Notes under the pieces: generated by a model
What the model saw: only the letters and a program-made list of their open reading frames with translations
The model's database searches: none
Told to the model about the DNA's origin: nothing
Assembly (NCBI GenBank): GCA_015680685.1
Contig: MNCI01001825.1
Span: 771,927 to 813,596, forward strand
Origin: Gnetum montanum
Taxonomy: Eukaryota > Streptophyta > Gnetopsida > Gnetales > Gnetaceae
Reading direction: 5' to 3'
DNA length: 41,670 nt
Shown: in pieces, positions 1 to 10,044 of the stretch
Numbering within the stretch: the first letter of the stretch is position 1
How the letters are laid out: each line of letters begins with the position of its first letter
Program-made: the position numbers and the translations under genes

Positions 1-594
1 GATATATCACAGCTGCGATATCATAGCCAGCAAATTCATGACTCATCAAAAGTGTCAACAAATAAAGTACACAAAATGTGAAAAATGAGGCTAAAAAAAG
101 GCCTAATAGCTTCTGAGCAAAGAGATTCATGGCACTAGAACAAACTAGGCCCTACTTCTAGTGCCAAAAATGTTGCTAACACCTTGGGCACATTCATGCA
201 TGCCTAAAATGTCTACTTACCATCATCATTTGAAGTTGTTATTTTCATTGAATGTCATCATGATCATGTCACTTAAAAAAATAAGAAGAAAATCCTTTAT
301 AACACCTAGATCCATTATGACCTAGGTTGCGACATTTAAGAAGACTATCAACAAATATGCTACCAAAAGGAGATGACTTAGGAGAAAGATGAGATAAAGA
401 TGAAAAGTGAAAATTTCATAAAAAGATTGATTATCATAACAAAAAATAAAATAAGGGTTAGTAATATTGAAGGTAAATAATTAAGAAACATAGCTTTAAA
501 AAGCACTGAATTATAAGAAAAAATTATCAACAAAGGAATATTTCCTCTACCTTGAATGATCAACTAAGAGGAAAACTTTACAAAGTAAGAATAG
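1..594. other. Left flank of element B, no gene seen
   Basis: AT-rich sequence outside the left duplication of element B. It carries a GATATC-containing patch near 18-24, like the U3 of LTR family C, but no LTR end or coding frame that I can support. The small minus-strand frame at 378-563 is only hydrophobic, low-complexity sequence and is not called as a gene. The last five bases (590-594, AATAG) are the left target duplication of element B. Confidence 0.5.
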
Positions 595-1438
595 TGATGA
601 GTGGCAAGTATATTGTACACCCAACCACATGAATCACTAGCATTCACTTAGCAATCTAGTTGAATTCCATAGACTTTACCTCTCTAAGTGCACTCATTTC
701 TAGGAGGTGAATCTAATCATTATAACCATTGTCTTCTCAGTTCCACTTATGAAGTGCAAGTGTATGGTTAAATGCAACTGAGGCATCTAATTTTTATCAT
801 TTTATCTTTCATGGTTTAATCACCTAGGTGCTAGAAACAAAGTAAATTTAATGTGTAATTAATCTAATTAATCTAGTAACTACCAACACTTAACTAATCC
901 TAACATAGGCATCTGTTCCCATTTTTTGTACACATCTTGAACACATTATAGTGCCATTAAGTTTTCAAGTGTTAAGCGCTATTGGGATTACCAAGCATTA
1001 AATGTATGCTTGAATTGATCGTGCTTATGTTTGCTATTTAGCCGATATTAATTCCTTTGTTAAAATTCATTAAAGTAGATTTCATGAATATTAAATGAAA
1101 AAAGAAAGCATTAATCTATTCCAAGTACTACAAGGTTTGATTAGAAAAGCTCATCTTTATTGCGGTTCATACTATTGTGCTCAAGTATATTAGTGCTTGA
1201 ATAAAGATCCGTGCACTTCTTTGACTCCTACTACAGGCACTCAAAAAATATTCCAACTTTCTAAAGGAAAAGACTCAAAGAGCTTCGCTACAACTAAGAA
1301 ATGAAATGGATGAATCGTGCACCTAAGTGTTGTATTTAGAGGTTGGCATGCATCCCGTGATATTAAATATTCGATAATGCATCATGAGATCTAATATCGA
1401 GGCTCTGATATCAGGGCCTAACAATAGTCAATTCATCA
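595..1438 (-). repeat. 3' LTR of element B
   Basis: 844 bp, plus-strand ends TGATGAG and TTCATCA. It aligns along its length with 24014-24546 plus 25446-25716. A TATA-like CTCTAAATACA lies on the minus strand around 1335-1345. The internal side is bounded by a purine run on the minus strand (1439-1449), as expected for a 3' LTR of a minus-strand element. Confidence 0.88.
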
Positions 1439-1449
1439 TACTCCCACAA
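1439..1449 (-). other. 3' polypurine tract of element B
   Basis: Read on the minus strand this is TTGTGGGAGTA directly before the LTR start TGATGAATT. It is the plus-strand DNA primer site of the element. Element A has GTCGTGGGGGTA at the equivalent place. Confidence 0.7.
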
Positions 1450-1848
1450 TTGAATGACAACTTAACCTTGAGTGAACAAAAGGAGGAACAAGTTCTTTAC
1501 AAAATATTCGAAAGGTATGGGATTATTAACTAACTAATTAACACACAAACTAACTCAGACCAAACAAACAGATGCTAAGTGCCCCAAGTGTACAAATTTA
1601 CAATCTTTTACAAAACTTGGTATTCATGATAACAAAATTGAACACCTTGGTAAAAAATGACATCCAAACCCCTCTGGCAACTCAAAAATTAGCAAGAATA
1701 TTCAACAGTTACGAAGAGGTCCCATTGCATGGGCTTCTATTGCTTACTCCTAGGATTGTTCAAGCTATTAACTCCTTCCTACTCTAGTTTGCTTCTCCCT
1801 TGGTTGAGATGATCTCACTTCCAATCCATGCTTTCCTTTTGGTGCCAT
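1450..1848 (-). pseudogene. ORF3 remnant of element B (internally deleted)
   Basis: The minus strand starts with ATG at 1848 and MAPK, matching the start of ORF3 in element A (ATG at 13081, MAPK). After about 25 codons the sequence jumps to the part of A's ORF3 containing the NNPRSK segment (near 10380). It then follows A's ORF3 tail down to the LTR, including the stretch equivalent to A's C-terminal hydrophobic segment (around 1570-1660). About 2.6 kb of ORF3, including the whole coiled coil, is missing compared with A. Several stops are also present. The remnant shows that the ORF3 ends are shared by both elements, and that A and B differ by a large internal deletion in B or a gain in A. 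Confidence is in the homology at the two ends; the exact breakpoint is approximate. Confidence 0.6.
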
Positions 1849-3175
1849 TTGTGATCACAACAAAATCAAGGATTAGAATGTGATGTGTAACTTATAACAT
1901 ATAGGTACCTTATCGCTCTTGGGCTATTACACTTGGCTAAGTTGTAATTATGGTAGATTAATTATTTTAATATTATTTGATTTCTGTGGCTACCAGAGTT
2001 CATTTGGAAGGTTTAACCTCATAAATTGATGATTGTAATGTTATTTCATTAGTTAAACCTTTGTGGGAGTTAGAAAAATATTGAAAATTTTCAAAAAAAT
2101 TTCCATCAAAAAATTTTGTGGCCCCCACAACATAGATATTACCTTTGGTAGCAGTAGGACTCAAAAATGAGGTAAATCAGACAAGTAGGTGGAAAGTTAT
2201 GGATTTGGAAGTTTTTGGGCTCTAAAAATTTTTAACATTAAAGATAAGGAAAAAAACAAAGAGTTTTAACAAAACTTGAAGTTCTTGAAGAGTCTGAAAA
2301 GCCATGAACATGATGAATTGCTTGAAGAAGGGTAAATAATTCACAATAAATAGAGGTTTTCATTGGGGAACATTGTAAAGGAGTGCACAATTGGATGTCA
2401 CTGATGGAGCACACCAAGGATTTGATCATGAAAATGCCTAAGGATAAAGAACATTACTAATTCAACCACGAGGTCTAAAATAGGGTCCTACCCAAAGTAG
2501 GCTCATGCCCTTAATGCCCTTACATGTCTTCAAACCAAGGAGTTTGTGGACCCCATGGTTGATTAATGGTTGTGGAAAGTTAAGGACTAAATTCTATAAG
2601 AAATTACTTGAGAGTTTTGACACATCAGACTAAGACATGGAACAAAAACATGAAAACCTAGTAGTGAGGTGAGTTATGGAAAGTAGTAATGCAGTCCTGA
2701 ATCATGGTCACATGAAGTCCCTTGTGGATCTTATGGTTAAGATGATTCGATCGAGTCCATCCTTGGTCTAGATTAAAACCAACCACTTTTAGTGAATTCA
2801 CATCAATACTCTCAAACCAATCCATCCCTTCAAGATACAAGAATGCCCTCACAAATCAATTACCATTCCTTAAAGAGAAGAAAAGAGAAATGGCAAGTGA
2901 GAAAGGGCCTTAGTTAGAGGGGACCTTTAGGCATGGGTAACATGTCTTTCTAGTCCCATAACAAGTGCTTGTAGCCTGTTATTGAGTCTGAGGGTTGTGC
3001 TTTGAATTTCCATCATTTTTTTGAGTTTTATGTTTTTATGAATTTTTGTACGGGAACCACACCATGTAAAGACTTAAGCTTCATGTTATTGGTAGATAAT
3101 GGAATGATGAAAAATCCATGAAAATACTTAGGCACTTAAGAGGGTAGGCAAGTACAAAGAGCATGAAATCCCCTT
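1849..3175 (-). other. Element B spacer between integrase and ORF3, with internal purine tract
   Basis: Noncoding, with no credible reading frame on either strand. On the minus strand GTTGTGGGGG lies at 2131-2122, about 280 bp before the ORF3 start, the same relative place as the purine tract at 13349-13323 in element A. Around 2940-3090 the sequence matches A near 14330-14480, with the shared string GGGAACCACACCATG. Confidence 0.6.
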
Positions 3176-4052
3176 TGATGAATCATAGTTTTCCAAGCCC
3201 TGATATCAAGTACAAAATATCAGGTACACGATATCGCAACCTGGGTACAATATCATATATAAGATATCATGATTTCTATGTTACCCTATAAATATAGCAC
3301 TCAGGAACATGGGTAAAGGGGGTTAGAGTCATTAGAATCTTGAGTCTTTTGAGGTCAAGTCTTTTGTCAATTTTTAGTTAGTTTTCAGATCTTTTCCCAA
3401 GTTCATGCCCATAGTGTGATGCTTGTAATTGTATGGAACCTTTGTTCGAGTGTGACATACTTGGACACACACATGATTGGCAATAAAGATCAAGATTACT
3501 TCATCATTGCAACATTCACTTACCTTTTAATTATTTAATTGTTAATTATTTATTAATTTTTTCTTAGTTAATATTTCTTTTATTAGCATTTATTTTTCGT
3601 GTTGTTAACATGGAATGAGTACATCTTAATCATGAACATTTAAGTGTAACTACGTGGTAACCCATTAGCGTATCAAGTAGTGCTTCAAGTGATGTGCACT
3701 TGGCAATTCTAGAAGTAGCACATAAAGTCCAAGATGCATACGGATGATTAAGGATGGATGCTCATCGCACTTAGGCTAGCTTAGATTTTATTTCCTATTG
3801 CTTATTAGATTAATTAAGTTATTTCTCATTGTCCTTAAGAGTAGCATAGTAGTAGAAACCACATCATACACCTCACTCTAGACTAAACCATACGTGAAAA
3901 AGCAAATGCTAATCCAAGTGGGACGAAAATGAACTACGATCAACATATAACTGTCTAGGTGCCACAACTAGTCTATCTGTGGAGTTTGACCAGATCACTT
4001 GTACACACTCGTATTCGTATGGTTGAGCATAGGGGTACCTTGTCACTCATCA
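3176..4052 (+). mobile_element. Solo LTR C1 (Ty3/gypsy, family C)
   Basis: 877 bp, from TGATGAATCATAG to GTCACTCATCA. It is flanked by a perfect 5-bp duplication, CCCTT, at 3171-3175 and 4053-4057, so it is a complete solo LTR left by recombination between two LTRs. The U3 has several GATATC or ATATC motifs (about 3203-3270), then a TATA box CTATAAATATA at 3287-3297. An AATAAA signal follows near 3482. The 3' end has the conserved GTATGGTTGAGC and GGGGTACC blocks shared by all Ty3 LTRs in the window. It sits in the 3' spacer of element B. Confidence 0.92.
3286..3297 (+). promoter_or_regulatory. TATA box of solo LTR C1
   Basis: CTATAAATATAG, about 110 bp from the LTR start and just after the GATATC-rich stretch. 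C2 has the same box at 24671-24682. It is the expected core promoter of a Ty3 LTR. Confidence 0.6.
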
Positions 4053-5030
4053 CCCTTGAAGTCACATCCTTATCAATCTGTTTAATTCTTCCCAAGTTTG
4101 AAAACTACCAAGGTCACTAGTTCATTAAAATTTTTATTAAGGAAGGGACCTTAAATTTCCAAAATAAAAAACACCATAGAGTGTGTGGATGAATGGATGA
4201 TATGTACTCACTATATATTTCATGAAAAAGAAACCATGTCTTAGTTATCAATATTAAAATTCAATGATAGAATCCAGACATTAGCAATCAAATAATAGTA
4301 TAGTACAAACCACCATCAATAGCAATCACAATTACACTATGTCCTATTGGTAAGAAGAGAAAAACAAGAAAAAATAAAGAAAAGAAAAGCATAAAAGAAA
4401 TTTAAACCAAAAAAAGTAAAATATAGAAGAAATTGTAAAATATGTAAGAAAGAAAAAATGTAAAACAAAAAACAAAAAATGCTGTAAAACAACAAAGTGT
4501 AAAAATTGAGGAGCCACTTTGTACAATAAGAATGGATGGCCATCTCTCCCATGACTAAGTTGGAAGGAGGAGACTTGAAATACTAAGCATGCTTGTTCAT
4601 CCAATGAGGTGTTATGGTCACTGACTCTCTTAGGCTCATGAAAAGGTATGATTTATTGTATGTTGACCAACAATTTCTTATTTAGGCTTTTACCTTTGTC
4701 TATTAACATGGCCCCAAAAGGAAAGGTTTCATAGATGATATAATGTCCTTGCCACAATGTTTGGAACTTAATTGTTTGTGGTGCTCGTGTGGGGTTCTAG
4801 TAAAGGACTTTGTCTCTGGTTGAAATTTTACTTTCCTTATTTTGAGGTCATGGAGTTACTTATTGAATGCCTTATGCAACTCGTTAGATGACTAGGCTAC
4901 AAATCATTTCTTGTTTAGCAATTTTAGTTTTATTAGTCTTTATTTTTGTGCTAGACTTAGGTCAAGCTCAAGATCACAAGATATTGAAAGTGTATGGAGC
5001 TTAAATTGAAAAAAAAGATTTGGTAGTTTT
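4053..5030 (-). other. Element B spacer, continued: pyrimidine-rich on the minus strand
   Basis: Noncoding 3' spacer of B after C1. At 4350-4500 the plus strand is almost pure A with G and occasional C, so the element's coding strand is a long T/C run just downstream of integrase. Element A has an equivalent at about 15000-15140. Reading frames here encode only Phe/Leu-rich low complexity and are rejected as genes. Confidence 0.55.
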
Positions 5031-5835
5031 CCGTACACTAACTTAGAGAAAGAATACCTTATAGGAAGTTTCAAAGTGGAGCAGTAGGCCCAAAGGGCAT
5101 CATTCAGTTTTGTGATCCAATCTCTTCAATATTTGCTAATTGATATTCTTAATATCTTAGTGATTTCCCTATTTGTTACCTCTACTTGATCGTTGGCTTA
5201 GGGGTGGTAGGGTGTTGTTAATTTATGTTCTACCCCCAAGCGTTGCATGAGCTTTCAAAAGGTGGTGCCTCTAAAGTGAGTACTATTGTCAAAAATCAAT
5301 GCATGTGGCATTCCAAACTTGTTTACAACATTTTGTTGCACAAACTAGGCAACTGTAGAGGATGTACAGTTGGTGATGACTGTTGCTTCTATCCATTACA
5401 TACAATAGTCAAAAATGAATATGATGTATGCCTTTTCATTTAACATGAATGTGATGGGACCCATGAAGTCAATCTCCCAAATGTCAAAGGGTTCCAGTGG
5501 TTAGATCCACTATAGAGCTTCCTCCATATGAACATTCATCCCACCATGACATTGGTATCATTCGCAAGAACAGACGAATTAGTGAGCATCCCTAAAGAGT
5601 GTTGGCTAATAATACCCTATCATTAAGTTATTAATGCTCATGCATCTCCTAGCATATTGGCCACCACAAGGACCCTTGTGAGTGCCTTAGAGAATGCATA
5701 GTTCATCAACATCAAGAACACACCAAAAAACCAAGCAATCAACACATACCTTGTAAAGGTGTCTGTTGATCTCCATAAAGCATTTGGCCTAATGAAGAAA
5801 CTGTTGTTTCTTCCTACTTTCTAACTCTTGTGGCA
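5031..5835 (-). pseudogene. Integrase of element B (degenerate)
   Basis: Minus-strand frames aligned to the integrase of element A at 15299-16413. The first catalytic block reads FDIWEIDFMGPI (about 5450-5490), so the first Asp of the DDE triad is kept, unlike in A. The rest is broken by stops and indels and no long frame survives. The C-terminal part after the core runs down to about 5040. Its place between RNase H (right) and the spacer (left) is normal for Ty3/gypsy. Confidence 0.7.
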
Positions 5836-7265
5836 TCTCTTAAGTGAGAAGATAGGTGAGAATGCCATCATACTTGTTAGGCTTATTCGGCACTTGCTCA
5901 TTTATAGCCTTAGTAAAGAGGAGTTCATCAGAAAATTGATTAGAAAGTGAGCTCTCTTCTACTTTGTTATTACATCTCAACCAAGAGAAGTGGTTAGCAA
6001 TCAATTTATCTGTTCCCTTTCGATCTACCATCATCAAATCAAATTTTTGCAAGATCACAAGCCACCGTATGATATAAGGGCTCACCATTGGCTTGTTAAT
6101 GAGAAAGTGAATTGCACTGTGGTCAGTGTGCATGAACACCTTGTACCAAAGCACGTAGTGCCTAAATTTCTTCAAGGCATACACCACCGCCATCAACTCT
6201 TTTTCAATTATGGTATAATTCAACTATGCACCCAAAATTCTTTGGCTTCCGTAGTGGATGTAGTAAGGACATTTCTAAGCATCCAACCACATGAGCATAG
6301 CTCCTAAGACATAATTTGATGCATCTATCATGATTTGGAATGGTCTAGATCAATCATGTGCTCATAGAATTAGAGTTTCTACAAGCTTCTGCTTAAGTTA
6401 CTAGAATGCATTCTCACATTCCTCAATCTAGACAAACAAAGCATCCTTCTTTGTAAGCTTCACCAATGGTTTGGTGATCTTAGAGAAATTCTCTATGAAG
6501 CACTAGTAGTAGCCAATGTGTTCAAGGAATGACCTCACATCTTTGACTATTTTTGGTTGTTTGGTAATTCCTTGGATGACCCTTATTTTCTTAAGGTCCA
6601 CCTCAATCCTTGTTTCAAATATGTTGTGCCCCAAAATAATGACCTCCTAGACCATCAAATGGTTCTTTTGCCAATTGAGTCAAAGGTTGGTCTAGATACA
6701 CCTTTTTAGCACTTACTCAAGATCATCCAGGGCTTGCACAAATGTATCCCCAAGGGCAGAGAAGTCATCTATAAGGACTTCCACATTGTTACCAATCTGC
6801 TGTTGAAAGATGCTTAGGACAAGGTTTAAAAGGTTTTAGGAGCATTTCATAGACCAAATGGAATCTTTTTGTATACAAAAGTCCTCCAAGGACTTATAAA
6901 CATACTTTTGGCCTAATCCTTGGGTGAAATCTAAATTTGGTTATAGCCACTATAACCATCTAGATAGTTGTAAAAGTAATGCTTAGAAATGATGTCCAAC
7001 ACTTGGTTCACAAATGGAAATGGAAAATGATATTTGTAAGTCACCATGTTCAATAGCCTAAAGTCAATACAAGTCCTCCACTTGATTTCTTTCTTTGGCA
7101 CTATCACTAGTGGGTTAACCCACTCACTATCCGCAATAGAATAGATGAACCTCATCTTGACAAGTTGTTCAATCTTCTCCTTGACAATTTGCTTGAGTTT
7201 GGGGTTCAAAAATTGTTATAGCAACCTCTTTGGCTTCATGGAAGGATCTATGTAGATGTGGTACT
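5836..7265 (-). pseudogene. Reverse transcriptase and RNase H of element B (degenerate)
   Basis: The N-terminal RT piece (7209 to 6931) contains IADSEWVNPLVIVPKK and LDGYSGYNQI, typical of Athila/Tat-type RT. The catalytic box, normally FMDDFS, reads LIDDFS at about 6765-6785, keeping both Asp residues. The RNase H piece (6223 to 5840) contains ELMAVVYALKKFRHYV and a HTDHSAI-type box followed by RKGTDKLIANHFSWL. The frame is interrupted by several stops and shifts. It would have copied the element RNA into DNA and degraded the RNA strand. Confidence 0.82.
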
Positions 7266-8335
7266 ACCATATCCTTAGATCAATTCTAATGAGTTCAGGA
7301 TATGACCAAGCAAAGACTATTGGCCACTTGTTGACCACCTTCAACAACTTCTCTCTTTTTTTCAAGAGCATGGTTGGCATTGATTATCACCAGCTTTCCA
7401 TTGTTCAAACAAGCATATTCCATGGTGCCAAGTAGAGTTTTCAACTCTAGGGGCTCATGTTTAAAGCTTTCAAGGATTTTCAACTCTCCCTAATAAGTCT
7501 CATTAGGTTCATTAGAGATTTGACAGTGGATTTGCTCCATGTCGTTCATGCCTTCAACATAGGCACTTGTTAGGCTCTCAATTGGTTCTATGCAAATTAT
7601 TGAGGTACTATCAGGATTAGTTGTCAGCCACTTGGTGCCTTCCTATTTTATGGTTGTTGCATACAAGCACCCTTAAATTTTAGACACATCTACATACTGT
7701 CTCCATGCTATGATGGATGTACTTTTTATGGATCACAATTTTTGCACATAGTTGCACCCTGTGTCACAGTACACAATGCATGAAACTTTCTTCTTCTCTA
7801 TCTTCTTGAATGCATTTTTTTCAAAAATCTCCAAGAAGGTCTCTAATTCCTAGTCATGCATCAATGGTGCTCAACCAAGTCCTTCCCATGATGATTAGGA
7901 AATCCCCCTTCACACAAATCACTAGGAAGTCAACAGGATAGGACCATCCACAAACAATGGTTACAATGTCCTCCACTAGCCCCAAATGAATAGTGATGGA
8001 CTAATTTTCTAGCTCAAGATGAATGTTGCTCTTCTTAAGTGAAGGCAGGTTTCAAGCTTTGTACATCTCATGAGAAATTCGAATTACACTAGAACCTGAA
8101 TCCAAAAGAGCCTTACAAGGCTCATTCTCAATGATTTGTAGGTAAATAAGGGGACTCCTAAGATCAGATCTTTTCCTAGGAAGCTGGCTAGCCTTAATCC
8201 AATTGGTTACAACATGGATTAACCTGATAGTATGCAGTTTGGAAGGTATTTGGTCTGAAAGGGACTCGAAGGACATAGATGTAGAGGGTGAGGGAGAAGT
8301 AGTACTATTGACCACGTATGTCTATGAGGTATTAA
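7266..8335 (-). pseudogene. Protease and protease-RT linker of element B (degenerate)
   Basis: The frame 8315 to 8052 carries a retropepsin active-site motif LLDSGSSV followed by ISHEMYK, preceded by RSPLIYLQIIENEPCKA. The catalytic DSG is intact here but destroyed in the equivalent place of element A. The linker toward RT (7483 to 7295 and neighbours) contains EPLELKTLL..LEYA-type sequence and an NGKLVIINA segment that aligns with A at 18060-18110. Stops and shifts prevent expression. Confidence 0.78.
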
Positions 8336-9057
8336 TAGGACTATTGGTTCAAAAGAAAGGTATTTTTTAGGATTTATTTTTTGAACCACTCAGCTAAGGA
8401 GCTGGTTGAAAGTTAACAACTCTGGTGGTGTTACATTGTTGCGAATGGGTTGGAATTTTGCCCTGCATTAATGTAGTAGGTGGTAATTGAGTTGAGGATG
8501 GAGGGACATGTGTCAAAGGATAAGGAGGGTAGTGAGGAAATGGGGATTCCCCTCTTGGAGATTGGACTTTGTAGTATTCAAGAGGGTAGTAGTGATGCTA
8601 GAATGAAGCATGACTTGAAGAGTCATGTGGAGAAATGGATTATTGAACATGGTATCATATGGATTAGGTTGCTGGTAAGGGTACTATTGCCTTGGTGGTG
8701 GCATCCCCCACAATTATGAGTGCTACCACTACTAGTATTGCTTATAAAGTTGTGATGGAGATCCACTTGAATAATAGGTTTGTTGTTGGTGGAATTACCT
8801 GGGATTGCCTTAAGGATAAGGAAACCTTATGGGTGCTTGCCCTCTAGCTAATCTAGGATTTACAGTGTACATCCCAGACTCGTACAAGTGTGACATAACA
8901 AAGCAACATCCCTTAGGATGTTCATAGTGATAAATGTCACACCCATCATCATCATTTGTTTTAGACTCCATAACCTTCTCCACTACAACAGCCTTTCCCT
9001 TATCCCTTTAGTAGCCACATTTAGCTTCTTTCCTTCTCTTATGATCACAATCACTAC
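8336..9057 (-). pseudogene. Element B gag, 3' part (zinc knuckle and linker), cut by element A
   Basis: The minus strand aligns to element A gag at about 18900-19740. A zinc-knuckle-like block at about 8905-8945 reads CDIYHYEHPKGC, where the second Cys of the C-x2-C-x3-H-x4-C pattern has become Tyr. The segment stops exactly at the left copy (9053-9057, ACTAC) of element A's target duplication. Its upstream half continues at 22119. The linker between gag and protease is Pro/Ser-rich and broken. Confidence 0.72.
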
Positions 9058-9976
9058 TGATGAGCGACTAGGTACCCCTACGCCCAACCATGGAAATCAC
9101 AGGCATTCACACGCGACTCAGTTGAATTCTGTAGACTGTAAGCACTTTGCATACACCAGACCTTAACCAGCAAAACCCTTTGTTAGAACAGTCGTTGTCT
9201 TCCCAAACTCACTTGTGATGTTCTAGTGGCAATGGTTAAGTGAAATTGAGGTAACTAATTTTTATGGATTTTTACTTTATCTTCTAGCATCTAATTCTCG
9301 TAATGGAAAGTAAGGAATGAAATATTATGTAATCTATAATTATCCTAATCTAGGTCCTAACTCTTCCTAGCATAAGTATCTGATCCCATCTTCCATGCAC
9401 ATCCTAAGCATCCCCTAACCACTACTAGGTTACCAGATGTTAAGTGTCACTAGGTTGCCAAGCATTGGGTTTATGTTCAAGATGGTCGTACTTATGGTTC
9501 CTATGAACTATAAACAAGCCATAGTGATTAAAATAATAACAAGAGAAACTTAAGGAACTATTAGAGCATAGAAATGTTAAACTATTAAATGCATTAAATG
9601 ACTAAGTCCAATTGCTGCAAGGAATGATTTAAAAGCTCATCTTTATTACTATTCACACCAATGGGCTCAGGTACATTAGCGCTCGAATAAAGAGCCGGAC
9701 ACCTTTCTTACACCTACTGCGGGCACTTGGAAAATATTCTAACTCTCGTGGAAACAAATTGCAAGAGCTTCACTACAACTGATAAAAAGGTACCTAAGTG
9801 TGATGAGAGCCCACTTATTTATAGGCCAAAATAGGCACCGCGTAAATGGGGCCACGTCAACACATGGAAGGATGCGTCGATGGGGCCACTTATATGGGGC
9901 TATGTCGATGCAGCCGCATGTATGGGGTCCTATATATGTGGCCTAGTAAATGCATCGATCATCTAGCACTTCATTA
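9058..9976 (-). repeat. 3' LTR of element A
   Basis: 919 bp. The minus strand starts TAATGAAGTGCTAGA (TGATGAAG in the other copy) and ends AGTCGCTCATCA. It contains a GC-rich U3 with repeated GGGGCC and TATAYGGGG blocks at about 9880-9950, a TATA box at 9824-9815 and AATAAAG signals near 9650. Confidence 0.93.
9815..9824 (-). promoter_or_regulatory. TATA box in the element A 3' LTR
   Basis: The minus strand reads CTATAAATAA, about 150 bp into the LTR and downstream of the GGGGCC/TATAYGGGG repeats. The same box is in the 5' LTR at 21980-21971. Confidence 0.6.
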
Positions 9977-9988
9977 TACCCCCACGAC
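9977..9988 (-). other. 3' polypurine tract of element A
   Basis: The minus strand reads GTCGTGGGGGTA directly before the LTR. A closely similar string, GTTGTGGAAGGGGAGG, occurs inside the element at 13349-13334. Confidence 0.75.
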
Positions 9989-10044
9989 TGAGTAAAAACT
10001 CATCCTCGAGTTCCTCTTATAATTCGAAAGGTATGGAATTTTAT

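Noticed and set aside
4337-4604. Two overlapping minus-strand frames encoding Phe/Leu-rich peptides
   Set aside because: They are the translation of an A/G-rich run on the plus strand in the spacer of element B; there is no motif, and the homologous place in A is also low-complexity noncoding.
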